DNA of 64,000 nucleotides from Selenomonas sp. AB3002 (GCF_000702545.1 NZ_JNIO01000008.1:1984001-2048000); one strand, 5' to 3'. Shown: positions 34,506-43,566, counted from the first letter of the stretch. The notes: a model not told the origin generated them from the letters alone. Numbers and translations are program-made.

Positions 34506-34538
34506 ATTGTAGCACAATATATATATAAATGCTATAAT
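34506..34538. promoter_or_regulatory. Palindromic divergent promoter between the small RNA and the peptide gene
   Basis: ATTGTAGCA (34506-34514) and TGCTATAAT (34530-34538) are near-perfect inverted copies. Each supplies an extended -10 (TGCTACAAT on the minus strand, TGCTATAAT on the plus strand). The AT-rich 15 bp between are shared by both promoters. Confidence 0.6.
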
Positions 34539-34578
34539 AATTTTGCTGTGCACCTCTCAGCGGAAGGGAGGGAAAAAT

Positions 34579-34668
34579 ATGACTTTCTCAGCTATACTGC
34601 GTGACCTCCTGATTTCCGTAATCGCAGGGATGATCGCAAACTATCTGTTCACCGTGCTGATGAATTAG
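34579..34668 (+). CDS. Small hydrophobic peptide (29 residues), candidate type I toxin
   Basis: ATG at 34579 follows a strong SD (GGAAGGGAGGG). The peptide is MTFSAILRDLLISVIAGMIA followed by NYLFTVLMN, a single hydrophobic helix. Its core resembles that of the 32283 peptide. The leader of about 34 nt contains the 10-nt site complementary to the divergent RNA. It is followed by a terminator at 34717. Toxic action on the membrane is inferred from shape and layout only. Confidence 0.6.
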   Translation: MTFSAILRDLLISVIAGMIANYLFTVLMN

Positions 34669-34716
34669 CACAGCCATCAGCAAACACCTCGGGCAAGAGA
34701 CCAGCCGTTGAGGGAG

Positions 34717-34740
34717 AAAAGCCACCGCAAGGTGGCTTTT
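34717..34740. terminator. Bidirectional terminator between the 29-residue peptide gene and csaB
   Basis: AAAAGCCACC-GCAA-GGTGGCTTTT, a perfect 10-bp stem with T-runs in both directions. Confidence 0.88.
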
Positions 34741-34743
34741 CGT

Positions 34744-35841
34744 TTATCCTTTTTTCTCCAGCAGCTCAAGCGCTAATTCTGCATTCCGCGCTGCCTTTTC
34801 TCTAAGCTCCCCCAATAGCTGGGCATTGCGTTTCTTGAAGGTAGCCTTGTCGTTCCACTTCTTGCGGATTTCCTCCAGCAGGTCTTCTGCCGTGAGACTT
34901 TCCAGATCTCCTACCGGCTCCTCGCCGATGGAGGAAAGGAAGCGGTCAATCTTCGGGTCATAGGAAATGCCTATCATGGGCACTCCCATAACCCCTGCGA
35001 AAATCAGCGCATGGAGGCGGATAGCCAGCATCAAGTCCATATTCCCAACCAGGGACAGGAACTCGCTGGTGGTGTACTCATCCTCCAGCACAGTGCAGGG
35101 CTCTTGCGTCAGCTCTGCAATGCTCTGGGCGGCCCGCACATCTTCGGGGTACTGCATGGGCAGGAATACCACCCTTGCTTTCAGATCCCTGACAATGGCA
35201 TCGCTGGCTTTGGCCAGTTCCTCCTTGAAGTGATGGCACCCCTGCCAGTCGCGGACAGAAATACCTACTACGGGACTAGCGCCCTCGGCGTGATACTTCT
35301 TGAAGATGGCGCGGCCAGCTTCCTTGTCCACGGGATGGATAGCCAGCACCGGGTCAGCAGTGCACTCAATATGCGGACGGGTGATGCCCAGGCTGGCCAG
35401 CTCTGCCAATGAACCTTTATCACGCACGGTGATAAGGTCAACCCTGTTGGCAATATGCCCCATGACCCGCCGGGCCATGCGCCCCCTGATAGGGCCGATG
35501 CCCTGGGCATAGAGCATGACCCTGGTGCCCAGCATCTCCGCCATCTTGATAATGGCGAGATAATAGTAGAGGCTCCTGCGGCTGGTGACATTCTGGAGGA
35601 GACTGCCGCCGCCGCTGATGAGAAGGTCTGCCTTTTTCAGCGCCTTGCAGATAGCAGTCATGTCCAGCCAGGAAATGGCTTCTACGCCGTGACGCTTGGC
35701 GGTATCCTGCGGGGCAGCCGAAATGACGGTGATATGAAGTTCTGGTTCCAGGTCACCTAGCACTTCCAGCATAGCCGCCAGCATAGCTTCGTCGCCGGCG
35801 TTCTTCGAGCCATAGTATCCTGAGATGACAATCCTGCTCAT
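34744..35841 (-). CDS. csaB: Polysaccharide pyruvyl transferase CsaB
   Basis: The 365 residues match CsaB: ISGYYGSKNAGDEAMLAAML at the start, LLISGGGSLLQNVTSRRSLYYY near 75, MLYAQGIGPIRGRMARRVMG near 110, SVRDWQGCHHFKEELAKA and the C-terminal AIRLHALIFAGVMGVPMIGISYDPK. CsaB adds pyruvate to a wall polymer that SLH domains recognise, so it fits with the SLH porin at 29.6 kb, although some Negativicutes SLH proteins bind polyamine-modified peptidoglycan instead. The ATG shares one base with the preceding stop (TGATG). Confidence 0.93.
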   Translation of the reverse strand: MSRIVISGYYGSKNAGDEAMLAAMLEVLGDLEPELHITVISAAPQDTAKRHGVEAISWLDMTAICKALKKADLLISGGGSLLQNVTSRRSLYYYLAIIKMAEMLGTRVMLYAQGIGPIRGRMARRVMGHIANRVDLITVRDKGSLAELASLGITRPHIECTADPVLAIHPVDKEAGRAIFKKYHAEGASPVVGISVRDWQGCHHFKEELAKASDAIVRDLKARVVFLPMQYPEDVRAAQSIAELTQEPCTVLEDEYTTSEFLSLVGNMDLMLAIRLHALIFAGVMGVPMIGISYDPKIDRFLSSIGEEPVGDLESLTAEDLLEEIRKKWNDKATFKKRNAQLLGELREKAARNAELALELLEKKG

Positions 35842-37913
35842 CAGTCTTTCTTGCTCCCCTCCTGATTTCCCTTAGCGGCACGAGCCATGACGGCCTGCCA
35901 GATTTCCACCATGACCATGGCGGCGGCGCCTACGAAGGCGCCCAGTACGATGCCCCCAATCCCGCGCACGAAGGACATGTAAATCGGCGTGCGCATGTGG
36001 GCAAAGGTTTCTACCATAGAGCCCTGTCCGATAGCAGCCACCAGCACCAGAGCAAACAGCACCATGGTAGGCCACTTCCTGAAGAAGGCCATGGCCGCCA
36101 GCATGAAGGCCGGGTGGCCTATCATCAGCTCCTTGGTGCGGGGTCTTGCATAGAGAGCCTTTTCCAGGAAGGCCCTGAACTGTAGCTCCAGGCCGGACAC
36201 AGGCATGCCCGAAGTGTGGCCGCTGCGGGCCACGAACACAATGCCTGCCACCAGCACGAAGAAAAGTCCCACCAGCGTCTTGATTTTCACAGGCATATCC
36301 AGGATTTTCTTCATCTGGGCTACCACGCCGTCGCAGTCATCCATCTTGCCATCAAAGATATCGAAGCGCTGCATGAAGGCAACAGCCACGAGGATAATGG
36401 GCATGACAAAAGTCAGCTTGATGCCCCGGAAGATATTGAACTCCAGGAAATACTCCGTATCAGCCAGCGAACCGGACAGATAAGCCGCCCCCATATAAGA
36501 GCAGGCCCCCGTCACCCAGAGGGCAAGCGCCGCCGTCACAATCATGCGGGGCAGGGAAATATGCTCCGGCATTTTCCTGCTGCGCACAAAGTCCATCAGA
36601 TAGATGATGGCTAAAGACGGGAACAGATTGGCACTGGCAAGAGCTGCCACCACGCGAATCTTGGAGCCGCTGCCCATAAGCACCGGGACAGCAGCTATGA
36701 TTGCAAAGACAGCAAAGAGAATGTACTGGAGCTTCCTGCGGCGATTGAGGGCAGGTATCACCAGAGACAGATAAAGGACACCTGCAGCAGCTACGCCTGC
36801 CATCACCAGCGCCCGCAGGATCTTGGACGGATAGTAGGCGGCAAAAGTGCCAGCCTTGTCTATCTCATAGCCCTGCTCTGTAAGCTTGTCATGGACGGCC
36901 TTGAAATACTCCATGTTGGTTGACAGGAGAGTCTTGTCCGGTGCAGGCTTTTCATAGATGCGCAGGAGGTCGATACGGATATTGCGTTCTTCGTCCGTGT
37001 TGCTCCAACGCTCCACGGCAGCATCAATCTTGAGCTTGGGCAGTTCATCCTTGCCAATGGAATAGAGGCGCACCACATGATCATAGCCAAGACCTGCCGC
37101 CAATTCCTTCATACCATCCTGAGGATAGAACTGAAGCTGGGTCACGCCCTCAATCAGACCGAGATTGATGCTTTTCTCCTTCATCTTATCTACGGTAGCC
37201 TGCAAAGACTTGTTTGCTCCCAGCACCTGAGAGCCGCTGTAGACGATTTCGGAAACATCTATGCCCTCAAGACGTTTGAAAACTGCCTCCACATCATCGG
37301 GGGTGCAGGCTTCGTAGTTGCTGGGACGGGCCAGCACATGGAAACCTGCGGCATTCACGGCCTTCATCTCGTCCGTGGGCATGCCAATATTCATTTTCTC
37401 AAAAGACTCATAGTGTGCCTTGACAGCCAGCACTTCTTCGCTGCCCACCTGCAGCACCGTCACCCGGTCAGCCCCCAGGCGGCGGAAAAGGTCTTCCTTT
37501 ACCTCCTTGTAGGTCTGAGGGTCATGTCCCACCACGTAAACCTCAGTGCCCACTACCCTGCCGCTGGCACAAAGGTCGCGCCAGGCAGGGTCCGTGAGGC
37601 TGCCGCTATGATAGCGGTTCAGTATATCACTGCCCTTGGTGGCAGTGGTCTTGCCGTTGACGTTGAGTTTTTTGAAGGTAGTTTCGTACACTGCCAGACT
37701 GGAAATCCCGGCTTCACGGGCTTCCTTCAGCACCTGCTCCGGCGGCAATCCCTCACGCTCTGCCAGTTCCAGCAAGCCCTCATAGTCTATAGCCAGGTCT
37801 ACCTGACGGCTGGCCTGCTCCACCTGATGCCGCTGAACACCAATGATGAGAGCAGCTATAAGCCCCAGGATAATGACTCCTAACAGCAGCTTATTGTATT
37901 TCCAAACCTTCAT
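35841..37913 (-). CDS. DUF5693 family membrane protein
   Basis: The 690 residues have an N-terminal transmembrane anchor (LLLGVIILGLIAALIIGV) and an extracytoplasmic domain of about 330 residues (YEGLLELAEREGLPPEQVLK, then KIDAAVERWSNTDEERNIR). The C-terminal half carries about eight membrane helices from ILRALVMAGVAAAGVLYLSL on. This is the DUF5693 architecture. In Firmicutes it lies next to csaB, as here, suggesting a part in cell-envelope polymer modification. The molecular role is unknown. It follows the DUF2993 gene by 17 nt. Confidence 0.85.
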   Translation of the reverse strand: MKVWKYNKLLLGVIILGLIAALIIGVQRHQVEQASRQVDLAIDYEGLLELAEREGLPPEQVLKEAREAGISSLAVYETTFKKLNVNGKTTATKGSDILNRYHSGSLTDPAWRDLCASGRVVGTEVYVVGHDPQTYKEVKEDLFRRLGADRVTVLQVGSEEVLAVKAHYESFEKMNIGMPTDEMKAVNAAGFHVLARPSNYEACTPDDVEAVFKRLEGIDVSEIVYSGSQVLGANKSLQATVDKMKEKSINLGLIEGVTQLQFYPQDGMKELAAGLGYDHVVRLYSIGKDELPKLKIDAAVERWSNTDEERNIRIDLLRIYEKPAPDKTLLSTNMEYFKAVHDKLTEQGYEIDKAGTFAAYYPSKILRALVMAGVAAAGVLYLSLVIPALNRRRKLQYILFAVFAIIAAVPVLMGSGSKIRVVAALASANLFPSLAIIYLMDFVRSRKMPEHISLPRMIVTAALALWVTGACSYMGAAYLSGSLADTEYFLEFNIFRGIKLTFVMPIILVAVAFMQRFDIFDGKMDDCDGVVAQMKKILDMPVKIKTLVGLFFVLVAGIVFVARSGHTSGMPVSGLELQFRAFLEKALYARPRTKELMIGHPAFMLAAMAFFRKWPTMVLFALVLVAAIGQGSMVETFAHMRTPIYMSFVRGIGGIVLGAFVGAAAMVMVEIWQAVMARAAKGNQEGSKKD

Positions 37914-37930
37914 GCTTTAATCCACCTTCA

Positions 37931-38641
37931 TCAATCTTCAGCCTTTGGCAATTCTGCTTTTACAGCGATTGAACCATCCAGCTGCCTGACTTCCGTCACC
38001 CTCATATCAAGGGGAATCCTGTTGGGGCCTGCCAAAAGCACATCCCCAAACACATCACCGAAAAGCCCTTCCAGCTTCAATTTGCCCAGGCGGCTGTTCT
38101 TCAAGGACAGATGCTCCATGCGGAAATACAAAGAGCCGCTGTCCTCCACCACCTGACCGGAAAGTTCTGCCTGGGCCATCTTGCCCATGACTTTTACCTC
38201 AGCGGTAACCAGCACCTTCTCCGGGGTGATCTTCACCTGGACATTTTCCAGCTTGTCTACTCTGCGGGAAAGAACTTCCCGCAGGTTTTCTTCATCTATG
38301 ATACCCTGCAAGGTGAGCTTTTCCGCTCTGGAAACCTTGAATTTCTCATCATCAAGCAGGGATGCCATATCAATATGGACATCCTTTCCCTCCATGGTCA
38401 GTTCTTTAACGTAAACCTGACCCACCTTCGCCTGATGAGTCACAGCCTGCAGGTTGTCCACCTGGCCGAGAAGCATCAGGAAACTGGGAGAGGAATCTAT
38501 ACTCACCTGAGCATCCTGGGAAGCTAACCTGTCGCCTATGCGACGCTCCAAAGTTGAAGATATCACTGTAGGCAGCACACATTCAACCAGCACAGCTAAG
38601 ATAACCAGCAAAAGGCTGCCCGCTATAAGAATCTTACGCAT
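37931..38641 (-). CDS. DUF2993 (LmeA-like) envelope protein
   Basis: The 236 residues start with a single membrane anchor or signal (ILIAGSLLLVILAVLVECVLPTVIS). A DUF2993-type beta-rich domain follows, with SIDSSPSFLMLLGQVDNLQA, VKELTMEGKDVHIDMASLL, VKITPEKVLVTAEVKVMGKM and FGDVLLAGPNRIPLDMRVTEV. Related LmeA proteins bind phospholipid in the envelope. It heads the DUF2993-DUF5693-csaB unit. Family B repeat sequence lies directly upstream of its start. Confidence 0.8.
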   Translation of the reverse strand: MRKILIAGSLLLVILAVLVECVLPTVISSTLERRIGDRLASQDAQVSIDSSPSFLMLLGQVDNLQAVTHQAKVGQVYVKELTMEGKDVHIDMASLLDDEKFKVSRAEKLTLQGIIDEENLREVLSRRVDKLENVQVKITPEKVLVTAEVKVMGKMAQAELSGQVVEDSGSLYFRMEHLSLKNSRLGKLKLEGLFGDVFGDVLLAGPNRIPLDMRVTEVRQLDGSIAVKAELPKAED

Positions 38642-38647
38642 ATACGA

Positions 38648-38768
38648 CCCCCCGGCGGCCCACGGAGGGGCCGCTCCCGCAGACCTTTGGACTCGCGTGA
38701 AGCGATCCAGGTCTGCAATCTCTTTTGGTACTTTTCTCTGATGCAGAGAAAAGTACGGGCGCAGCCCC
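38648..38768. repeat. Three-palindrome intergenic repeat, family B
   Basis: Palindromes GCGGCCC/GGGGCCGC, GCAGACCT/AGGTCTGC around TTTGGACTCGCG, and ACTTTTCTCT/AGAGAAAAGT. Close to the copy at 43969-44085 in sequence. Fills the gap between prfB and the DUF2993 gene. Confidence 0.8.
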
Positions 38769-38775
38769 CGCTAAC

Positions 38776-39882
38776 TTAAATCTCGTGATTAGCCTTAGCC
38801 GCCAGGAAGGCGCGAATAAACGGATCAATATCCCCATCCATCACCGCCTGCACATTGCCGGTCTCGGCACTGGTGCGGTGATCCTTCACCATGGTATAGG
38901 GCTGGAACACATAGGAGCGAATCTGGCTGCCCCACTCGATCTTCTGCTGGTCGCCTTCCAGCTTGGCCAGCTCTGCTTCCTTCTTCTCCATCTCAAGCTC
39001 AAAGAGCTTGGCGCGAAGCATCTTGAGGCACTGCTCGCGGTTCTGCAGCTGGGAGCGCTCGTTCTGGCACTGCACCACGATGCCCGTGGGCTCATGGGTC
39101 ATGCGGACAGCGGAAGAAGTCTTGTTGATGTGCTGGCCGCCGGCGCCGCTGGCCCGGTAGGTATCTACACGCACATCAGCCATATTGATGTCCACTTCCA
39201 CTGCATCGTCAATCTCCGGCATGATATCGCAGGCGGAGAAAGAAGTGTGACGGCGGGCATTGGCATCAAAGGGAGAAATGCGCACCAGACGGTGGATACC
39301 CTTCTCAGACTTCAGGAAGCCGTAGGCATTGTGACCTTTGATAAAGAGGGTAGCAGACTTCACGCCAGCTTCATCGCCGGGCAGGAGATCTGCCGTCTCC
39401 ACAGTAAAGCCGTGGCGCTCAGCCCAGCGGCCGTACATGCGCAGGAGCATCTGGGTCCAGTCCTGGGCCTCAGTTCCGCCTGCACCAGCATGGAGAGTGA
39501 GGATGGCATTGTTGGCATCATAAGGACCGGACAGCAGCACTTCCAGCTGCAGGGCCTCCAGGCCCTCGGCCACTTCCTCCAGCTCTGCCTTCACATCGTC
39601 TTCCATGGAAGGATCATCTTCCTCCAGACCCATTTCCAGCAGGGTCTCGGCATCCTCATGCTTGGCGCGCAGAGCCTTGTACTTGTCCACCCCGGACTTC
39701 AGGTCAGCCAGTTCCTGATTGATTTTCTGGGCAGCTTCTGCATCGTCCCAGAAGGTGGGCTCCCCCATCTTATATTCCAGCTCGGCAATCTTCTCTTCCT
39801 TCACAGGGATTTCAAGTGCTTCGGCCATGTGGTCGAGTTTTTCCTTGAGTTCGCCCAGCTGGGGTTTTAAATCTTCAAGCAT
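38776..39882 (-). CDS. prfB: Peptide chain release factor 2, without programmed frameshift
   Basis: The 368 residues are full-length RF2: N-terminal helices from MLEDLKPQLGELKEKLDHMA, FWDDAEAAQKIN near 50, the stop-recognition SPF in VRISPFDANARRHTSF and the catalytic GGQ in ASGAGGQHINKTSSAVR. RF2 ends translation at UGA and UAA. In many bacteria prfB needs a +1 frameshift at an in-frame UGA near codon 26. Here the reading frame is continuous through that region (MAEALEIPVKEEKI), so that autoregulation is absent. It lies downstream of secA, across a large palindrome. Confidence 0.96.
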   Translation of the reverse strand: MLEDLKPQLGELKEKLDHMAEALEIPVKEEKIAELEYKMGEPTFWDDAEAAQKINQELADLKSGVDKYKALRAKHEDAETLLEMGLEEDDPSMEDDVKAELEEVAEGLEALQLEVLLSGPYDANNAILTLHAGAGGTEAQDWTQMLLRMYGRWAERHGFTVETADLLPGDEAGVKSATLFIKGHNAYGFLKSEKGIHRLVRISPFDANARRHTSFSACDIMPEIDDAVEVDINMADVRVDTYRASGAGGQHINKTSSAVRMTHEPTGIVVQCQNERSQLQNREQCLKMLRAKLFELEMEKKEAELAKLEGDQQKIEWGSQIRSYVFQPYTMVKDHRTSAETGNVQAVMDGDIDPFIRAFLAAKANHEI

Positions 39883-39920
39883 TGTATATACCTTTCTATC
39901 ACTATTAGAATGCGGACTTA

Positions 39921-40126
39921 ACCTGGCGGGAGGGCGTGTGCCCCTAAGCGGAGCGTAAGTTGTTTCGCGTCAGGCTTGATTTTTTTGTCTGCCAAACTCC
40001 TCATAAAAAGCAGCGTCGTCCAAACGCAGTGCGTTCAGCTGCTTTTTAAGGATTAAATACAAGACAAAAAAATCAAGCAGCAAAACAACGTGCGCAGCGT
40101 GGGACATACGCCCTCACGCCGTCGCA
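39921..40126. repeat. Imperfect palindrome of about 205 bp between secA and prfB
   Basis: Arms of about 100 bp resemble each other's reverse complement. The best-matched blocks are CTTGATTTTTTTGTCT (39976-39991, and AGACAAAAAAATCAAG at 40063-40078), AAAAAGCAGC/GCTGCTTTTT and the outer GGGAGGGCGTGT/ACATACGCCCTC. The centre is near 40025. No coding content. Confidence 0.75.
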
Positions 40127-40134
40127 ACGTAACT

Positions 40135-42753
40135 TTACGCATTCTTCCCGCAGCAATTCTTATACTTCTTGCCGCTGCCGCAGGGGCAGGGATCATTTCT
40201 TCCTACTTTGCTGCCGTCCTTGTTGGTGACAGGCTTCTTCACCTCGGCGGCGCTTACATCATCGCCATGGGCAGCCTGCGCTTCCTTGAGGCTGTCGGTG
40301 AGCTTGGAGCGCTCGGCGGCAATAGTGCGCTGCATCTGCTCCTTCTGAGCCTCGGCAGCCCGGGCCTGAGCTTCTGCATCCTCCTCAGCAGCCTGGGGCT
40401 GGGGCATGACGATGCTCACATGGTACATGAGGGAGGCAATCTGGTCCATGATGGAGCCTTCCATTTCCTCGAACATGTCGAGAGCCTCGATCTTGTACTC
40501 CACCAGCGGATTCCTCTGGCCGTAAGCCCTGAGATTGATGCCCTCCCGGAGCATATCCATGTGGTCCAGATGTTCCTTCCACTTCTGGTCAACCACGCGG
40601 AGCATGACTACCTTCTCCAGCTCGCGCATATTGTCCTCGCCAAAGAGGAGCTCACGCTGGCTGTAGCATTCCTCAGCCAGGCCCTCAAGAGTCTCCTTGA
40701 GTTCGTCGCGGCTGAGTTCCACCAGTTCTTCCTTCTTCAGGCGCCCTGCGGGAGCATAAATCTTCTCAGCATCCTCAATAAGGCCGTCCAGCGTCCATTC
40801 CTCGGGGTAGAGCTTCTCATTGGCATACTGGTCCATCTCAGCCTTGATGATGTGCTTCACCATGCCCATGATGTTCTCCCGGAGGTTCTCGCCCTTGAGG
40901 ATCTTCTTGCGCTCGCCATAGATGACCTCGCGCTGCTGGTTCATGACATCATCGTACTCAAGGACGTGCTTGCGGATATCGAAGTTCCGCGCCTCCACCT
41001 TCTTCTGGGCGTGCTCCACAGACCTGGTGATCAGGCTGTGCTCGATGGGCTCGTCCTCCTCCATGCCCAGCTTGTCCATCATGCCCGCAATGCGGTCAGC
41101 GGCAAAGAGGCGCAGGAGATCATCTTCCAGCGACAGGAAGAAGCGGGACTCACCGGGGTCACCCTGACGGCCTGCACGACCACGGAGCTGGTTGTCGATA
41201 CGGCGGGACTCGTGGCGCTCGGTGCCCACGATGAACAGGCCTCCCAGTTCTTCCACGCCCTCGCCCAGCTTGATATCCGTGCCGCGACCTGCCATGTTGG
41301 TAGCAATGGTGACAGCGCCCTTCTGACCGGCGTCAGCCACAATCTCAGCTTCCTTTTCATGGAACTTGGCGTTCAGCACATTATGGGGAATGCCGTACTT
41401 CTTCAGCACCGCGCTCAATTCCTCAGACTGGGTGATGGAGGTGGTACCGATGAGCACAGGCTGGCCCTTGGCATGGATTTCCGCCACCTTCTGGCCCACA
41501 GCCTTATACTTGGCCTTCTTGGTCTTGTAAATGAGGTCAGGATGGTCGATGCGCTGCACCGGCTTGTTGGTGGGCACCACAATGACAGGCAGGTTGTAGA
41601 TCTTCAGGAACTCGTCTTCCTCGGTCTTGGCGGTACCTGTCATGCCGCCCAGCTTGTCATACATGCGGAAGTAGTTCTGGAAGGTAATGGTAGCCAGAGT
41701 CTGGGACTCGCGCTGGATCTTCACGCCTTCCTTGGCCTCGATGGCCTGGTGGAGGCCGTCAGAATAACGGCGGCCCTCCATAAGACGGCCCGTGAACTCG
41801 TCCACGATGATGATTTCATCATTGCGCACCACATAGTCACGGTCCCGCTTCATGAGCGCCTTGGCCCTGAGTGCGGCATTGAAGCAGTGGGACAGCTCGA
41901 TATTCTCGGGAGCATAGAGGTTGGAAATGCCCAGCATCTGCTCAATCTTGGGCACAGTGCTGTCGGCGGCTGCCACAGTCTTCTGCTTCTCATCAACCGT
42001 GTAGTCCGTGCCCTCCTTGAGCCCTGCCACAGCACGGGCCATCACGGCGTACATATCCGTGGACTTCTCGCCGGGACCGGAGATGATCAACGGGGTACGG
42101 GCCTCATCCACCAGAATGGAGTCCACCTCGTCCACGATGGCAAAGTTCAGCTCCCTCTGCACCATCTGGTCTTCATAGATGACCATGTTGTCGCGAAGAT
42201 AGTCAAAACCGAACTCATTGTTGGTACCGAAAGTGACATCGCAGCTATAGGCGTACTTGCGCTCCGGGAAGTCCATATCATGGGCAATCAGGCCCACAGA
42301 AAGGCCCAGGAACTTATAGAGCCTGCCCATCCACTCGCTGTCGCGGCGGGCCAGATAGTCGTTCACCGTCACCATGTGGACGCCCTTGCCAGTAAGGGCG
42401 TTCAAATAAACGGCCAGAGTTGCCACCAGGGTCTTGCCTTCACCGGTGCGCATCTCGGCAATGCGGCCCTCATGCAGGCACATGCCGCCAATCATCTGCA
42501 CATCAAAGTGACGCATGCCCAATACCCGGCGGGAAGCCTCGCGGGTTACGGCAAAAGCCTCGGGCAGGATATCGTCCAGGGTCTCACCACTCGCCAGTCT
42601 TTCCTTAAACTTAGCTGTATAACCAGTCAGCTTGTCATCCGTCAGATTTTGCATAGCCGGTTCCAGGCCGTTGATCTTCTCCACGACCTCCCTGTACCTG
42701 GCTATTTCTTTATCGTTATTGTCACCTAAGAATCTCTTCAAGAATCCCAGCAA
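40135..42753 (-). CDS. secA: Protein translocase ATPase SecA
   Basis: From TTG at 42753 (GAAGGAG SD, 8-nt spacing) the protein has 872 residues. Motifs are [20 protein letters not shown], Walker [57 protein letters not shown] and [17 protein letters not shown], then [17 protein letters not shown]. The C-terminus ends in the SEC-C zinc motif [19 protein letters not shown]. SecA drives export through SecYEG, including of the SLH porin. A strong promoter lies at 42789-42817. The same transcript may continue into prfB, as is common. Confidence 0.98.
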   Translation of the reverse strand: MLGFLKRFLGDNNDKEIARYREVVEKINGLEPAMQNLTDDKLTGYTAKFKERLASGETLDDILPEAFAVTREASRRVLGMRHFDVQMIGGMCLHEGRIAEMRTGEGKTLVATLAVYLNALTGKGVHMVTVNDYLARRDSEWMGRLYKFLGLSVGLIAHDMDFPERKYAYSCDVTFGTNNEFGFDYLRDNMVIYEDQMVQRELNFAIVDEVDSILVDEARTPLIISGPGEKSTDMYAVMARAVAGLKEGTDYTVDEKQKTVAAADSTVPKIEQMLGISNLYAPENIELSHCFNAALRAKALMKRDRDYVVRNDEIIIVDEFTGRLMEGRRYSDGLHQAIEAKEGVKIQRESQTLATITFQNYFRMYDKLGGMTGTAKTEEDEFLKIYNLPVIVVPTNKPVQRIDHPDLIYKTKKAKYKAVGQKVAEIHAKGQPVLIGTTSITQSEELSAVLKKYGIPHNVLNAKFHEKEAEIVADAGQKGAVTIATNMAGRGTDIKLGEGVEELGGLFIVGTERHESRRIDNQLRGRAGRQGDPGESRFFLSLEDDLLRLFAADRIAGMMDKLGMEEDEPIEHSLITRSVEHAQKKVEARNFDIRKHVLEYDDVMNQQREVIYGERKKILKGENLRENIMGMVKHIIKAEMDQYANEKLYPEEWTLDGLIEDAEKIYAPAGRLKKEELVELSRDELKETLEGLAEECYSQRELLFGEDNMRELEKVVMLRVVDQKWKEHLDHMDMLREGINLRAYGQRNPLVEYKIEALDMFEEMEGSIMDQIASLMYHVSIVMPQPQAAEEDAEAQARAAEAQKEQMQRTIAAERSKLTDSLKEAQAAHGDDVSAAEVKKPVTNKDGSKVGRNDPCPCGSGKKYKNCCGKNA

Positions 42754-42788
42754 GCAAATCACTCCTTCTATTAGGTCTGCACCTTACA

Positions 42789-42817
42789 ATATTAGCAGAC
42801 TGCCTATGATAAGTCAA
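42789..42817 (-). promoter_or_regulatory. secA promoter
   Basis: TTGACT, 17-nt spacer, TAATAT on the minus strand, just downstream of the hpf terminator. Confidence 0.75.
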
Positions 42818-42831
42818 TTTTAACGGATAGC

Positions 42832-42858
42832 AAAAAGGCCCCCTCTTTCGAGGGAGCC
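42832..42858 (-). terminator. Intrinsic terminator of hpf
   Basis: GGCCCCCTC/GAGGGAGCC (42837-42845 and 42850-42858), 4-nt loop, five U on the minus strand. Confidence 0.9.
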
Positions 42859-42881
42859 TCGCTGCGCTTATTAACTTATCC

Positions 42882-43427
42882 TTACTCGCCGGACTCAATC
42901 AGCCCGTAGTCACCGTCATCACGGCGGTAAACCACATTCACATCTTCGGTATCAGCATCCCTGTAGACAAAGAAGTTGTGGTTCAGGAGGTTCATCTGCA
43001 TGATGGCTTCCTGCACGTCCATGGGACGCACCATGAACTTCTTCTTCTTGACTACTGCATACTCCTCACCTTCATCACGGGGAGCCGTGATGGTGGCATC
43101 CTTGAAGGCCTCAGCCTTCAAGCCTCCGCTGCGGAAACGCCTGGAAAGCTTCGTCTTCTGCTTGTGGATCTGGCGTTCCAGTTTCTCTACTACCAAATCA
43201 ATAGAGGTGTACATATCCATGGTGGCTTCCTCACCGCGCAGGAGAATACCGCCCTGCACCGGCACGGTCACCTCTACGATATGACGGCCCTTGGAGACAG
43301 TCAGAAGCACGGTGATCTCACCGACTTTTTCAAAGTACTTCGTGACTTTGCCCACCCTTTTCTCCACGTATTCACGCAGGGAAGGAGTGATCTCGATGTT
43401 CTTGCCTCTTACAGTGAATGTTGCCAT
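42882..43427 (-). CDS. hpf: Ribosome hibernation promoting factor, long form
   Basis: From ATG at 43427 the 181 residues have the S30AE/YfiA N-domain (TVRGKNIEITPSLREYVEKR, then KGRHIVEVTVPVQGGILLRG and MYTSIDLVVEKLERQIHKQK). A linker follows, then a C-terminal dimerisation domain (FMVRPMDVQEAIMQMNLLNH, FFVYRDADTEDVNVVYRRDD). The long form dimerises 70S ribosomes into 100S particles in stationary phase. It is a single-gene unit with its own terminator. Three extra upstream codons in frame (MWR) are unlikely to be used. Confidence 0.96.
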   Translation of the reverse strand: MATFTVRGKNIEITPSLREYVEKRVGKVTKYFEKVGEITVLLTVSKGRHIVEVTVPVQGGILLRGEEATMDMYTSIDLVVEKLERQIHKQKTKLSRRFRSGGLKAEAFKDATITAPRDEGEEYAVVKKKKFMVRPMDVQEAIMQMNLLNHNFFVYRDADTEDVNVVYRRDDGDYGLIESGE

Positions 43428-43496
43428 ACGCCACATCCCCTTTCTGTTTTATGTATATAGCTATTCTACGCAAAAAGGGAAATCCCTTCTGCATAT

Positions 43497-43532
43497 AAAA
43501 AAAATAACCCCAGGTTCCTATCGAACCCGGAG
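43497..43532 (-). terminator. Intrinsic terminator of the cold-shock gene
   Basis: GGTTC/GAACC stem with flanking CC/GG pairs, followed by eight U on the minus strand. Confidence 0.8.
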
Positions 43533-43566
43533 CCATTTTTGGTTATGCTATTTTGAAGCTCTGCGA

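Noticed and set aside
39921-40126. The secA-prfB palindrome as an intrinsic terminator for secA
   Set aside because: The arms are too long and AT-rich and no U-run follows the stem on the minus strand; repeat or processing site fits better.
40090-42729. An 879-codon open frame on the plus strand opposite secA
   Set aside because: It is exactly antisense to a clear secA gene. GC-rich codon bias leaves one antisense frame open; there is no SD and the protein is unlike any family.
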